Shown piece by piece: positions 1-16,100 of a stretch of 35,000 bases of DNA. The position numbers and the translations under genes were made by a program. Source of the DNA: Paulinella micropora (Eukaryota > Cercozoa > Imbricatea > Euglyphida > Paulinellidae); NCBI GenBank assembly GCA_019918135.1, contig WBZZ01004083.1, positions 125,001 through 160,000 of the forward strand, given 5' to 3'. Numbering within the stretch: the stretch's first letter is position 1; each line of letters begins with the position of its first letter. The notes under the pieces are model-generated. The model was not told where the DNA came from. It made no database searches and worked only from the letters and a program-made list of their open reading frames with translations.

Positions 1-3000
1 CTAACTACTAACTACTAACTACTAACTACTAACTACTAACTACTAACTACTAACTACTAACTACTAACTACTAACTACTAACTACTAAACTACTAACTAC
101 TAACTACTAACTACTAACTACTAACTACTAACTACTAACTACTAACTACTAACTACTAACTACTAACTACTAACTACTAACTACTAACTACTAACTACTA
201 ACTACAATACTAACTACTAACTACTAACTACTAACTACTAACTACTAACTACTAACTACTAACTACTAACTACTAACTACTAACTACTAACTACTAACTA
301 CTAACTACTAACTACTAACTACTAACTACTAACTACTAACTACTAACTACTAACTACTAACTACTAACTACTAACTACTAACTACTAACTACTAACTACT
401 AACTACTAACTACTAACTACTAACTACTAACTACTAACTACTAACTACTAACTACTAACTACTAACTACTAACTACTAACTACTAACTACTAACTACTAA
501 CTACTAACTACTAACTACTAACTACTAACTACTAACTACTAACTACTAACTACTAACTACTAACTACTAACTACTAACTACTAACTACTAACTACTAACT
601 ACTAACTACTAACTACTAACTACTAACTACTAACTACTAACTACTAACTACTAACTACTAACTACTAACTACTAACTACTAACTACTAACTACTAACTAC
701 TAACTACTAACTACTAACTACTAACTACTAACTACTAACTACTAACTACTAACTACTAACTACTAAACTACTAACTACTAACTACTAACTACTAACTACT
801 AACTACTAACTACTAACTACTAACTACTAACTACTAACTACTAACTACTAACTAACTACTAACTACTAACTACTAACTACTAACTACTAACTACTAACTA
901 CTAACTACTAACTACTAACTACTAACTACTAACTACTAACTACTAACTACTAACTACTAACTACTAACTACTAACTACTAACTACTAACTACTAACTACT
1001 AACTACTAACTACTAACTACTAACTACTAACTACTAACTACTAACTACTAACTACTAACTAAACTACTAACTACTAACTACTAACTACTAACTACTAACT
1101 ACTAACTACTAACTACTAACTACTAACTACTAACTACTAACTACTAACTACTAACTACTAACTACTAACTACTAACTACTAACTACTAACTACTAACTAC
1201 TAACTACTAACTACTAACTACTAACTACTAACTACTAACTACTAACTACTAACTACTAACTACTAACTACTAACTACTAACTACTAACTACTAACTACTA
1301 ACTACTAACTACTAACTACTAACTACTAACTACTAACTACTAACTACTAACTACTAACTACTAACTACTAACTACTAACTACTAACTACTAACTACTAAC
1401 TACTAACTACTAACTACTAACTACTAACTACTAACTACTAACTACTAACTACTAACTACTAACTACTAACTACTAACTACTAACTACTAACTACTAACTA
1501 CTAACTACTAACTACTAACTACTAACTACTAACTACTAACTACTAACTACTAACTACTAACTACTAACTACTAACTACTAACTACTAACTACTAACTACT
1601 AACTACTAACTACTAACTACTAACTACTAACTACTAACTACTAACTACTAACTACTAACTACTAACTACTAACTACTAACTACTAACTACTAACTACTAA
1701 CTACTAACTACTAACTACTAACTACTAACTACTACTAACTACTAACTACTAACTACTAACTACTAACTACTAACTACTAACTACTAACTACTAACTACTA
1801 ACTACTAACTACTAACTACTAACTACTAACTACTAACTACTAACTACTAACTACTAACTACTAACTACTAACTACTAACTACTAACTACTAACTACTAAC
1901 TACTAACTACTAACTACTAACTACTAACTACTAACTACTAACTACTAACTACTAACTACTAACTACTAACTACTAACTACTAACTACTAACTACTAACTA
2001 CTAACTACTAACTACTAACTACTAACTACTAACTACTAACTACTAACTACTAACTACTAACTACTAACTACTAACTACTAACTACTAACTACTAACTACT
2101 AACTACTAACTACTAACTACTAACTACTAACTACTAACTACTAACTACTAACTACTAACTACTAACTACTAACTACTAACTACTAACTACTAACTACTAA
2201 CTACTAACTACTAACTACTAACTACTAACTACTAACTACTAACTACTAACTACTAACTACTAACTACTAACTACTAACTACTAACTACTAACTACTAACT
2301 ACTAACTACTAACTACTAACTACTAACTACTAACTACTAACTACTAACTACTAACTACTAAACTACTAACTACTAACTACTAACTACTAACTACTAACTA
2401 CTAACTACTAACTACTAACTACTAACTACTAACTACTAACTACTAACTACTAACTACTAACTACTAACTACTAACTACTAACTACTAACTACTAACTACT
2501 AACTACTAACTACTAACTACTAACTACTAACTACTAACTACTAACTACTAACTACTAACTACTAACTACTAACTACTAACTACTAACTACTAACTACTAA
2601 CTACTAACTACTAACTACTAACTACTAACTACTAACTACTAACTACTAACTACTAACTACTAACTACTAACTACTAACTACTAAACTACTAACTACTAAC
2701 TACTAACTACTAACTACTAACTACTAACTACTAACTACTAACTACTAACTACTAACTACTAACTACTAACTACTAACTACTAACTACTAACTACTAACTA
2801 CTAACTACTAACTACTAACTACTAACTACTAACTACTAACTACTAACTACTAACTACTAACTACTAACTACTAACTACTAACTACTAACTACTAACTACT
2901 AACTACTAACTACTAACTACTAACTACTAACTACTAACTACTAACTACTAACTACTAACTACTAACTACTAACTACTAACTACTAACTACTAACTACTAA

Positions 3001-3316
3001 CTACTAACTACTAACTACTAACTACTAACTACTAACTACTAACTACTAACTACTAACTACTAACTACTAACTACTAACTACTAACTACTAACTACTAACT
3101 ACTAACTACTAACTACTAACTACTAACTACTAACTACTAACTACTAACTACTAACTACTAACTACTAACTACTAACTACTAACTACTAACTACTAACTAC
3201 TAACTACTAACTACTAACTACTAACTACTAACTACTAACTACTAACTACTAACTACTAACTACTAACTACTAACTACTAACTACTAACTACTAACTACTA
3301 ACTACTAACTACTAAA

Positions 3317-4371
3317 CTACTAACTACTAACTACTAACTACTAACTACTAACTACTAACTACTAACTACTAACTACTAACTACTAACTACTAACTACTAA
3401 CTACTAACTACTAACTACTAACTACTAACTACTAACTACTAACTACTAACTACTAACTACTAACTACTAACTACTAACTACTAACTACTAACTACTAACT
3501 ACTAACTACTAACTACTAACTACTAACTACTAACTACTAACTACTAACTACTAACTACTAACTACTAACTACTAACTACTAACTACTAACTACTAACTAC
3601 TAACTACTAACTACTAACTACTAACTACTAACTACTAACTACTAACTACTAACTACTAACTACTAACTACTAACTACTAACTACTAACTACTAACTACTA
3701 ACTACTAACTACTAACTACTAACTACTAACTACTAACTACTAACTACTAACTACTAACTACTAACTACTAACTACTAACTACTAACTACTAACTACTAAC
3801 TACTAACTACTAACTACTAACTACTAACTACTAACTACTAACTACTAACTACTAACTACTAACTACTAACTACTAACTACTAACTACTAACTACTAACTA
3901 CTAACTACTAACTACTAACTACTAACTACTAACTACTAACTACTAACTACTAACTACTAACTACTAACTACTAACTACTAACTACTAACTACTAACTACT
4001 AACTACTAACTACTAACTACTAACTACTAACTACTAACTACTAACTACTAACTACTAACTACTAACTACTAACTACTAACTACTAACTACTAACTACTAA
4101 CTACTAACTACTAACTACTAACTACTAACTACTAACTACTAACTACTAACTACTAACTACTAACTACTAACTACTAACTACTAACTACTAACTACTAACT
4201 ACTAACTACTAACTACTAACTACTAACTACTAACTACTAACTACTAACTACTAACTACTAACTACTAACTACTAACTACTAACTACTAACTACTAACTAC
4301 TAACTACTAACTACTAACTACTAACTACTAACTACTAACTACTAACTACTAACTACTAACTACTAACTACT
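3317..4371. repeat. Unbroken heptamer block, about 150 units
   Basis: No deviation from CTAACTA is visible over about 1,055 bp, between an extra-A unit at 3314-3316 and another at 4372-4374. A run this clean implies recent amplification or efficient homogenisation, or local over-correction by the assembler. It serves as a reference against which the irregular patch that follows it stands out. Confidence 0.85.
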
Positions 4372-5067
4372 AAACTACTAACTACTAACTACTAACTACT
4401 AACTACTAACTACTAACTACTAACTACTAATACTAACTACTAACTACTAACTACTAACTACTAACTACTAACTACTAACTACTAACTACTAACTACTAAC
4501 TACTAACTACTAACTACTAACTACTAACTACTAACTACTAACTACTAACTACTAACTACTAACTACTAACTACTAACTACTAACTACTAAACTACTAACT
4601 ACTAACTACTAACTACTAACTACTAACTACTAACTACTAACTACTAACTACTAACTACTAACTACTAACTACTAACTACTAACTACTAACTAAACTACTA
4701 ACTACTAACTACTAACTACTAACTACTAACTACTAACTACTAACTACTAACTACTAACTACTAACTACTAACTACTAACTACTAACTAAACTACTAACTA
4801 CTAACTACTAACTACTAACTACTAACTACTAACTACTAACTACTAACTACTAACTACTAACTACTAACTACTAACTACTAACTACTAACTACTAACTACT
4901 AACTACTAACTACTAACTACTAACTACTAACTACTAACTACTAACTACTAACTACTAACACTAACTAACTACTAACTACTAACTACTAACTACTAACTAC
5001 TAACTACTAACTACTAACTACTAACTACTAACTACTAACTACTAACTACTAACTACTAACTACTAAT
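4372..5067. repeat. Irregular patch in left domain
   Basis: Eight or so variants fall in about 700 bp, after a clean kilobase. They include extra A (4372-4374, 4589-4591), a lost C giving TAATAC (about 4430 and 5066), CTAA doublets that also carry an extra A (about 4690-4695 and 4784-4791), and a lost T next to a tetramer pair (about 4959-4968). The changes are indels only; no substitution is needed to explain any of them. Confidence 0.8.
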
Positions 5068-7310
5068 ACTAACTACTAACTACTAACTACTAACTACTAA
5101 CTACTAACTACTAACTACTAACTACTAACTACTAACTACTAACTACTAACTACTAACTACTAACTACTAACTACTAACTACTAACTACTAACTACTAACT
5201 ACTAACTACTAACTACTAACTACTAACTACTAACTACTAACTACTAACTACTAACTACTAACTACTAACTACTAACTACTAACTACTAACTACTAACTAC
5301 AACTACTAACTACTAACTACTAACTACTAACTACTAACTACTAACTACTAACTACTAACTACTAACTACTAACTACTAACTACTAACTACTAACTACTAA
5401 CTACTAACTACTAACTACTAACTACTAACTACTAACTACTAACTACTAACTACTAACTACTAACTACTAACTACTAACTACTAACTACTAACTACTAACT
5501 ACTAACTACTAACTACTAACTACTAACTACTAACTACTAACTACTAACTACTAACTACTAACTACTAACTACTAACTACTAACTACTAACTACTAACTAC
5601 TAACTACTAACTACTAACTACTAACTACTAACTACTAACTACTAACTACTAACTACTAACTACTAACTACTAACTACTAACTACTAACTACTAACTACTA
5701 ACTACTAACTACTAAACTACTAACTACTAACTACTAACTACTAACTACTAACTACTAACTACTAACTACTAACTACTAACTACTAACTTACTAACTACTA
5801 ACTACTAACTACTAACTACTAACTACTAACTACTAACTACTAACTACTAACTACTAACTACTAACTACTAACTACTAACTACTAACTACTAACTACTAAC
5901 TACTAACTACTAACTACTAACTACTAACTACTAACTACTAACTACTAACTACTAACTACTAACTACTAACTACTAACTACTAACTACTAACTACTAACTA
6001 CTAACTACTAACTACTAACTACTAACTACTAACTACTAACTACTAACTACTAACTACTAACTACTAACTACTAACTACTAACTACTAACTACTAACTACT
6101 AACTACTAACTACTAACTACTAACTACTAACTACTAACTACTAACTACTAACTACTAACTACTAACTACTAACTACTAACTACTAACTACTAACTACTAA
6201 CTACTAACTACTAACTACTAACTACTAACTACTAACTACTAACTACTAACTACTAACTACTAACTACTAACTACTAACTACTAACTACTAACTACTAACT
6301 ACTAACTACTAACTACTAACTACTAACTACTAACTACTAACTACTAACTACTAACTACTAACTACTAACTACTAACTACTAACTACTAACTACTAACTAC
6401 TAACTACTAACTACTAACTACTAACTACTAACTACTAACTACTAACTACTAACTACTAACTACTAACTACTAACTACTAACTACTAACTACTAACTACTA
6501 ACTACTAACTACTAACTACTAACTACTAACTACTAACTACTAACTACTAACTACTAACTACTAACTACAACTACTAACTACTAACTACTAACTACTAACT
6601 ACTAACTACTAACTACTAACTACTAACTACTAACTACTAACTACTAACTACTAACTACTAACTACTAACTACTAACTACTAACTACTAACTACTAACTAC
6701 TAACTACTAACTACTAACTACTAACTACTAACTACTAACTACTAACTACTAACTACTAACTACTAACTACTAACTACTAACTACTAACTACTAACTACTA
6801 ACTACTAACTACTAACTACTAACTACTAACTACTAACTACTAACTACTAACTACTAACTACTAACTACTAACTACTAACTACTAACTACTAACTACTAAC
6901 TACTAACTACTAACTACTAACTACTAACTACTAACTACTAACTACTAACTACTAACTACTAACTACTAACTACTAACTAACTAACTACTAACTACTAACT
7001 ACTAACTACTAACTACTAACTACTAACTACTAACTACTAACTACTAACTACTAACTACTAACTACTAACTACTAACTACTAACTACTAACTACTAACTAC
7101 TAACTACTAACTACTAACTACTAACTACTAACTACTAACTACTAACTACTAACTACTAACTACTAACTACTAACTACTAACTACTAACTACTAACTACTA
7201 ACTACTAACTACTAACTACTAACTACTAACTACTAACTACTAACTACTAACTACTAACTACTAACTACTAACTACTAACTACTAACTACTAACTACTAAC
7301 TACTAACTAC

Positions 7311-7824
7311 TAAACTAACTAACTACTAACTACTAACTACTAACTACTAACTACTAACTACTAACTACTAACTACTAACTACTAACTACTAACTACTAAA
7401 CTACTAACTACTAACTACTAACTACTAACTACTAACTACTAACTACTAACTACTAACTACTAACTACTAACTACTAACTACTAACTACTAACTACTAACT
7501 ACTAACTATAACTACTAACTACTAACTACTAACTACTAACTACTAACTACTAACTACTAACTACTAAACTACTAACTACTAACTACTAACTACTAACTAC
7601 TAACTAACTACTAACTACTAACTACTAACTACTAACTACTAACTACTAACTACTAACTACTAACTACTAACTACTAACTACTAACTACTAACTACTAACT
7701 ACTAACTACTAACTACTAACTACTAACTACTAACTACTAACTACTAACTACTAACTACTAACTACTAACTACTAACTACTAACTACTAACTACTAACTAC
7801 TAACTACTAACTACTAACTACAAA
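7311..7824. repeat. Second irregular patch in left domain
   Basis: Within about 500 bp there are extra-A units (7312-7314, 7398-7400, 7566-7568), short CTAA runs (7311-7323 and about 7601-7609), a lost C giving CTATAAC (about 7508) and a T-to-A change at 7822. Mixed variant types clustered like this resemble a local slippage zone. It is followed by more clean repeat with a single extra A at 8089-8091. Confidence 0.8.
7822..7822. other. T-to-A variant unit (ACAAACT)
   Basis: Here CTACTAAC reads CTACAAAC, a true substitution. It turns one unit into ACAAACT, which is the reported unit of Drosophila virilis satellite I. The same change recurs at 17161. A single copy is not proof of shared descent, since any T-to-A change at this site gives it. 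Confidence 0.75.
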
Positions 7825-8091
7825 CTACTAACTACTAACTACTAACTACTAACTACTAACTACTAACTACTAACTACTAACTACTAACTACTAACTACTA
7901 ACTACTAACTACTAACTACTAACTACTAACTACTAACTACTAACTACTAACTACTAACTACTAACTACTAACTACTAACTACTAACTACTAACTACTAAC
8001 TACTAACTACTAACTACTAACTACTAACTACTAACTACTAACTACTAACTACTAACTACTAACTACTAACTACTAACTACTAACTACTAAA

Positions 8092-9296
8092 CTACTAACT
8101 ACTAACTACTAACTACTAACTACTAACTACTAACTACTAACTACTAACTACTAACTACTAACTACTAACTACTAACTACTAACTACTAACTACTAACTAC
8201 TAACTACTAACTACTAACTACTAACTACTAACTACTAACTACTAACTACTAACTACTAACTACTAACTACTAACTACTAACTACTAACTACTAACTACTA
8301 ACTACTAACTACTAACTACTAACTACTAACTACTAACTACTAACTACTAACTACTAACTACTAACTACTAACTACTAACTACTAACTACTAACTACTAAC
8401 TACTAACTACTAACTACTAACTACTAACTACTAACTACTAACTACTAACTACTAACTACTAACTACTAACTACTAACTACTAACTACTAACTACTAACTA
8501 CTAACTACTAACTACTAACTACTAACTACTAACTACTAACTACTAACTACTAACTACTAACTACTAACTACTAACTACTAACTACTAACTACTAACTACT
8601 AACTACTAACTACTAACTACTAACTACTAACTACTAACTACTAACTACTAACTACTAACTACTAACTACTAACTACTAACTACTAACTACTAACTACTAA
8701 CTACTAACTACTAACTACTAACTACTAACTACTAACTACTAACTACTAACTACTAACTACTAACTACTAACTACTAACTACTAACTACTAACTACTAACT
8801 ACTAACTACTAACTACTAACTACTAACTACTAACTACTAACTACTAACTACTAACTACTAACTACTAACTACTAACTACTAACTACTAACTACTAACTAC
8901 TAACTACTAACTACTAACTACTAACTACTAACTACTAACTACTAACTACTAACTACTAACTACTAACTACTAACTACTAACTACTAACTACTAACTACTA
9001 ACTACTAACTACTAACTACTAACTACTAACTACTAACTACTAACTACTAACTACTAACTACTAACTACTAACTACTAACTACTAACTACTAACTACTAAC
9101 TACTAACTACTAACTACTAACTACTAACTACTAACTACTAACTACTAACTACTAACTACTAACTACTAACTACTAACTACTAACTACTAACTACTAACTA
9201 CTAACTACTAACTACTAACTACTAACTACTAACTACTAACTACTAACTACTAACTACTAACTACTAACTACTAACTACTAACTACTAACTACTAAC
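8092..9296. repeat. Longest unbroken heptamer block, about 172 units
   Basis: About 1,205 bp of CTAACTA without a visible deviation, bounded by an extra A at 8089-8091 and an extra CTA at about 9297-9304. It is the cleanest stretch in the window and lies within 600 bp of the most altered one, the tetramer domain at 9890. Confidence 0.85.
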
Positions 9297-9889
9297 TACT
9301 ACTAACTACTAACTACTAACTACTAACTACTAACTACTAACTACTAACTACTAACTACTAACTACTAACTACTAACTACTAACTACTAACTACTAACTAC
9401 TAACTACTAACTACTAACTACTAACTACTAACTACTAACTACTAACTACTAACTACTAACTACTAACTACTAACTACTAACTACTAACTACTAACTACTA
9501 ACTACTAACTACTAACTACTAACTACTAACTACTAACTACTAACTACTAACTACTAACTACTAACTACTAACTACTAACTACTAACTACTAACTACTAAC
9601 TACTAACTACTAACTACTAACTACTAACTACTAACTACTAACTACTAACTACTAACTACTAACTACTAACTACTAACTACTAACTACTAACTACTAACTA
9701 CTAACTACTAACTACTAACTACTAACTACTAACTACTAACTACTAACTACTAACTACTAACTACTAACTACTAACTACTAACTACTAACTACTAACTACT
9801 AACTACTAACTACTAACTACTAACTACTAACTACTAACTACTAACTACTAACTACTAACTACTAACTACTAACTATAACTACTAACTAC

Positions 9890-9988
9890 TAACTAACTAA
9901 CAACTAACTAACTAACTAACTAACTAACTAAACTAACTAAACTAACTAACTAACTACTAACAACTAACTACTAACTAACTAACTAACT

Positions 9989-10038
<50 letters not shown>

Positions 10039-10045
10039 CTAAACT

Positions 10046-10083
<38 letters not shown>

Positions 10084-10118
10084 CTAACTACTAACTACTA
10101 ACTAACTAACTAACTAAC

Positions 10119-10155
<37 letters not shown>

Positions 10156-10205
10156 CTAACTACTAACTAATAACTACTAACTAACTAACTAACTAACTAA
10201 CTAAC

Positions 10206-10245
<40 letters not shown>

Positions 10246-10274
10246 CTAACTAACTAACTACTAACTAACTAACT

Positions 10275-10346
<72 letters not shown>

Positions 10347-10398
10347 CTAACTACTAACTACTAACTACTAACTTAACTAACTAACTAACTACTAACTA

Positions 10399-10433
<35 letters not shown>

Positions 10434-10472
10434 ACTAACTAAACTAACTACTAACTAACTAACTAACTAACT

Positions 10473-10503
<31 letters not shown>

Positions 10504-10548
10504 ACTAACTAAACTAATACAACTAACTAACTAACTAACTAACTAACT

Positions 10549-10581
<33 letters not shown>

Positions 10582-10609
10582 ACTACTAACTAACTAAACT
10601 AACTAAACT

Positions 10610-10665
<56 letters not shown>

Positions 10666-10687
10666 CTAACTAACTAACTAACTAACT

Positions 10688-10747
<60 letters not shown>

Positions 10748-10768
10748 CTAACTACTAACTAACTAACT

Positions 10769-10803
<35 letters not shown>

Positions 10804-10901
10804 TAACTAACTAACTACTAACAACTAACTAACTAACTAACTAACTACTAACTACTAACTACTAACTACTAACTAACTAATACTAACTAACTAACTAACT
10901 A
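9890..10901. repeat. CTAA tetramer domain inside the heptamer array
   Basis: For about 1 kb the period changes from 7 to 4: the dominant unit is CTAA (TTAG on the minus strand). It is interspersed with CTAAA (for example about 9930-9945, 10042-10050, 10433-10445, 10500-10515, 10590-10610), single CTA spacers, a few CAA or CTTAA forms (10372 and 10802 carry TT), and short heptamer islands (about 10079-10103, 10344-10372, 10845-10872). Since CTAACTA is CTAA plus CTA, the domain is what remains when the CTA half is lost and CTAA expands. Both edges are abrupt, within one or two units. It keeps orientation and strand bias with its surroundings, so it arose within the array and is not an insertion of foreign DNA. 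Confidence 0.9.
10276..10343. repeat. Longest pure CTAA run (17 copies)
   Basis: Seventeen uninterrupted copies of CTAA, bounded by CTA on both sides. Other long pure runs in the domain are at 9992-10035 (11 copies), 10207-10242 (9), 10611-10662 (13) and 10689-10744 (14). Run lengths of this kind are expected of slippage-driven tetranucleotide microsatellite expansion. Confidence 0.85.
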
Positions 10902-12060
10902 CTAACTACTAACTACTAACTACTAACTACAACTACTAACTACTAACTACTAACTACTAACTACTAACTACTAACTACTAACTACTAACTACTAACTACT
11001 AACTACTAACTACTAACTACTAACTACTAACTACTAACTACTAACTACTAACACTAACTACTAACTACTAACTACTAACTACTAACTACTAACTACTAAC
11101 TACTAACTACTAACTACTAACTACTAACTACTAACTACTAACTACTAACTACTAACTACTAAACTACTAACTACTAACTACTAACTACTAACTACTAACT
11201 ACAACTACTAACTACTAACTACTAACTACTAACTACTAACTACTAACTACTAACTACTAACTACTAACTACTAACTACTAACTACTAACTACTAACTACT
11301 AACTACTAACTACTAACTACTAACTACTAACTACTAACTACTAACTACTAACTACTAACTACTAACTACTAACTACTAACTACTAACTACTAACTAACTA
11401 ACTACTAACTACTAACTACTAACTACTAACTACTAACTACTAACTACTAACTACTAACTACTAACTACTAACTACTAACTACTAACTACTAACTACTAAC
11501 TACTAACTATAACTACTAACTACTAACTACTAACTACTAACTACTAACTACTAACTACTAACTACTAACTACTAACTACTAAAACTACTAACTACTAACT
11601 ACTAACTACTAACTACTAACTACTAACTACTAACTACTAACTACTAACTACTAACTACTAACTACTAACTACTAACTACTAAACTACTAAACTACTAACT
11701 ACTAACTACTAACTTACTAACTACTAACTACTAACTACTAACTACTAACTACTAACTACTAACTACTAACTACTAACTACTAACTACTAACTACTAACTA
11801 CTAACTACTAACTAACTACTAACTACTAACTACTAACTACTAACTACTAACTACTAACTACTAACTACTAACTACTAACTACTAACTACTAACTACTAAC
11901 TACTAACTACTACTACTAACTACTAACTACTAACTACTAACTACTAACTACTAACTACTAACTACTAACTACTAACTACTAACTACTAACTACTAACTAC
12001 TAACTACTAACTACTAACTACTAACTACTAACTACTAACTACTAACTACTAACTACTAAC

Positions 12061-12670
12061 TCTAACTACTAACTACTAACTACTAACTACTAACTAACTA
12101 CTAAACTACTAACTAACTAACTACTAACTACTAACTACTAACTTACTAACTACTAACTACTAACTACTAACTACTAACTTACTACTTAACTACTAACTAC
12201 TACACTAACTACTAACTACTAACTACTAACTAAACTACTAACTACTAACTACTAACTACTAACTACTAACTACTAAACTACTAACTACTAACTACTAACT
12301 ACTAACTACTAACTAAACTACTAACTACTAACTACTAACTACTAACTACTAACTACTAACTACTACTACTAACTACTAACTACTAACTACTAAACTACTA
12401 CTAACTACTAACTACTAACTACTAACTTACTAACTACTAACTACTAACGACTAACTACTAACTACTAACTACTAACTACTAACTACTAACACTAACTACT
12501 AACTACTAACTACTAACTACTAACACTAACTACTAACTACTAACTACTAACTACTAACTACTAACTACTAACTACTAACTACTAACTATAACTACTAATA
12601 CTAACTACTAACTACTACACTACTAACTACTAACTACTAACTACTAACTACTAACTACTAACTACTTAAC
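12061..12670. repeat. Densest heptamer variant patch
   Basis: About twenty deviations in 610 bp: lost A (12061), CTAA doublets with CTAAA (about 12093-12119), AACTTAC (12144, 12179, 12427), TACTTAAC (12186, 12665), lost T or A giving CACT (12202, 12491, 12524, 12617), extra A (12232, 12275-12277, 12315), extra CTA (about 12361-12370 and 12393-12401), lost C (about 12588 and 12599), and a T-to-G change at 12449. The spectrum is broader than in any other patch. It lies in a looser irregular zone running from about 11050 to 13160. Confidence 0.82.
12449..12449. other. First G on the + strand (T-to-G)
   Basis: AACTACT reads AACGACT here. It is the first of only three G seen on the + strand. It sits in the densest variant patch and creates an isolated CpG. 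Confidence 0.8.
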
Positions 12671-13112
12671 TACTAACTACTAACTACTAACTACTAACTA
12701 CTAACTACTAACTACTAACTACTAACTACTAACTACTAACTACTAACTACTAACTACTAACTACTAACTACTAACTACTAACTACTAACTACTAACTACT
12801 AACTACTAACTACTAACTACTAACTACTAACTACTAACTACTAACTACAACTAACTACTAACTACTAACTACTAAACTAACTACTAACTACTAACTACTA
12901 ACTACTAACTACTAACTACTAACTACTAACTACTAACTACTAACTACTAACTACTAACTACTAACTACTAACTACTAACTACTAACTACTAACTACTAAC
13001 TACTAACTACTAACTACTAACTACTAACTACTAACTACTAACTACTAACTACTAACTACTAAACTACAACTACTAACTACTAACTACTAACTACTAACTA
13101 CTAACTACTAAC

Positions 13113-13118
13113 TACGTA
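13113..13118. other. Single inserted G creating TACGTA palindrome
   Basis: A G inserted between TAC and TAAC (position 13116) makes TACGTA, a SnaBI recognition sequence and the only six-base palindrome of that type I see in the array. In an array otherwise almost free of restriction sites it is a landmark that can place long reads or digestion fragments. Confidence 0.75.
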
Positions 13119-16100
13119 ACTACTAACTACTAACTACTAACTACTAACTACTAAACTACTAACTACTAACTACTAACTACTAACTACTAACTACTAACTA
13201 CTAACTACTAACTACTAACTACTAACTACTAACTACTAACTACTAACTACTAACTACTAACTACTAACTACTAACTACTAACTACTAACTACTAACTACT
13301 AACTACTAACTACTAACTACTAACTACTAACTACTAACTACTAACTACTAACTACTAACTACTAACTACTAACTACTAACTACTAACTACTAACTACTAA
13401 CTACTAACTACTAACTACTAACTACTAACTACTAACTACTAACTACTAACTACTAACTACTAACTACTAACTACTAACTACTAACTACTAACTACTAACT
13501 ACTAACTACTAACTACTAACTACTAACTACTAACTACTAACTACTAACTACTAACTACTAACTACTAACTACTAACTACTAACTACTAACTACTAACTAC
13601 TAACTACTAACTACTAACTACTAACTACTAACTACTAACTACTAACTACTAACTACTAACTACTAACTACTAACTACTAACTACTAACTACTAACTACTA
13701 ACTACTAACTACTAACTACTAACTACTAACTACTAACTACTAACTACTAACTACTAACTACTAACTACTAACTACTAACTACTAAACTACTAACTACTAA
13801 CTACTAACTACTAACTACTAACTACTAACTACTAACTACTAACTACTAACTACTAACTACTAACTACTAACTACTAACTACTAACTACTAACTACTAACT
13901 ACTAACTACTAACTACTAACTACTAACTACTAAACTACTAACTACTAACTACTAACTACTAACTACTAACTACTAACTACTAACTACTAACTACTAACTA
14001 CTAACTACTAACTACTAACTACTAACTACTAACTACTAACTACTAACTACTAACTACTAACTACTAAACTACTAACTACTAAACTACTAACTACTAACTA
14101 CTAACTACTAACTACTAACTACTAACTACTAACTACTAACTACTAACTACTAACTACTAACTACTAACTACTAACTACTAACTACTAACTACTAACTACT
14201 AACTACTAACTACTAACTACTAACTACTAACTACTAACTACTAAACTACTAACTACTAACTACTAACTACTAACTACTAACTACTAACTACTAACTACTA
14301 ACTACTAACTACTAACTACTAACTACTAACTACTAACTACTAACTACTAACTACTAACTACTAACTACTAACTACTAACTACTAACTACTAACTACTAAC
14401 TACTAACTACTAACTACTAACTACTAACTACTAACTACTAACTACTAACTACTAACTACTAACTACTAACTACTAACTACTAACTACTAACTACTAACTA
14501 CTAACTACTAACTACTAACTACTAACTACTAACTACTAACTACTAACTACTAACTACTAACTACTAACTACTAACTACTAACTACTAACTACTAACTACT
14601 AACTACTAACTACTAACTACTAACTACTAACTACTAACTACTAACTACTAACTACTAACTACTAACTACTAACTACTAACTACTAACTACTAACTACTAA
14701 CTACTAACTACTAACTACTAACTACTAACTACTAACTACTAACTACTAACTACTAACTACTAACTACTAACTACTAACTACTAACTACTAACTACTAACT
14801 ACTAACTACTAACTACTAACTTACTAACTACTAACTACTAACTACTAACTACTAACTACTAACTACTAACTACTAACTACTAACTACTAACTACTAACTA
14901 CTAACTACTAACTACTAACTACTAACTACTAACTACTAACTACTAACTACTAACTACTAACTACTAACTACTAACTACTAAACTACTAACTACTAACTAC
15001 TAACTACTAACTACTAACTACTAACTACTAACTACTAACTACTAACTACTAACTACTAACTACTAACTACTAACTACTAACTACTAACTACTAACTACTA
15101 ACTACTAACTACTAACTACTAACTACTAACTACTAACTACTAACTACTAACTACTAACTACTAACTACTAACTACTAACTACTAACTACTAACTACTAAC
15201 TACTAACTACTAACTACTAACTACTAACTACTAACTACTAACTACTAACTACTAACTACTAACTACTAACTACTAAACTACTAACTACTAACTACTAACT
15301 ACTAACTACTAACTACTAACTACTAAACTACTAACTACTAACTACTAACTACTAACTACTAACTACTAACTACTAACTACTAACTACTAACTACTAACTA
15401 CTAACTACTAACTACTAACTACTAACTACTAACTACTAACTACTAACTACTAACTACTAACTACTAACTACTAACTACTAACTACTAACTACTAACTACT
15501 AACTACTAACTACTAACTACTAACTACTAACTACTAACTACTAACTACTAACTACTAACTACTAACTACTAACTACTAACTACTAACTACTAACTACTAA
15601 CTACTTAACTACTAACTACTAACTACTAACTACTAACTACTAACTACTAACTACTAACTACTAACTACTAACTACTAACTACTAACTACTAACTACTAAC
15701 TACTAACTACTAACTTACTAACTACTAACTACTAACTACTAACTTACTACTACTAACTACTAACTACTAAACTACTAACTACTAACTACTAACTACTAAC
15801 TTACTAACTACTAACTACTAAACTACTAACTACTAACTACTAACTACTAACTACTAACTACTAACTACTAACTACTAACTACTAACTACTAACTACTAAC
15901 TACTAACTACTAACTACTAACTACTAACTACTAACTACTAACTACTAACTACTAACTACTAACTACTAACTACTAACTACTAACTACTAACTACTAACTT
16001 ACTAACTACTAACTACTAACTACTAACTACTAACTACTAACTACTAACTACTAACTACTAACTACTAACTACTAACTACTAACTACTAACTACTAACTAC

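Larger units (their letters stand above)
1..9889. repeat. Left heptamer domain, highly regular
   Basis: This domain is nearly perfect CTAACTA. Isolated variants occur hundreds of bases apart: an extra A giving CTAAA (87-89, 765-767, 2360-2362, 2683-2685, 3314-3316), loss of one CTA giving two CTAA in a row (about 851-858), an extra CTA (about 1729-1737 and 9297-9304), and a double single-base loss at 205-208. The extra-T variant AACTTAC, common later in the window, is seen only once here (5788-5789). The domain ends where CTAA tetramers take over at about 9890. Nothing else is present in it. Confidence 0.93.

Noticed and set aside
9890..10901. Insertion of a mobile element or foreign microsatellite
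   Set aside because: The tetramer is a part of the heptamer, keeps strand and orientation, and has no terminal repeats or target duplication.
12183..12667. Promoter or regulatory sites at the TTAA-containing variants
   Set aside because: They arise from one inserted T in the repeat and have no associated motif or gene.
15271..15330. Higher-order repeat suggested by two extra-A units 50 bp apart
   Set aside because: The spacing does not recur; distances between other extra-A units look irregular by eye. A word-level self-alignment would be needed to exclude a weak one.
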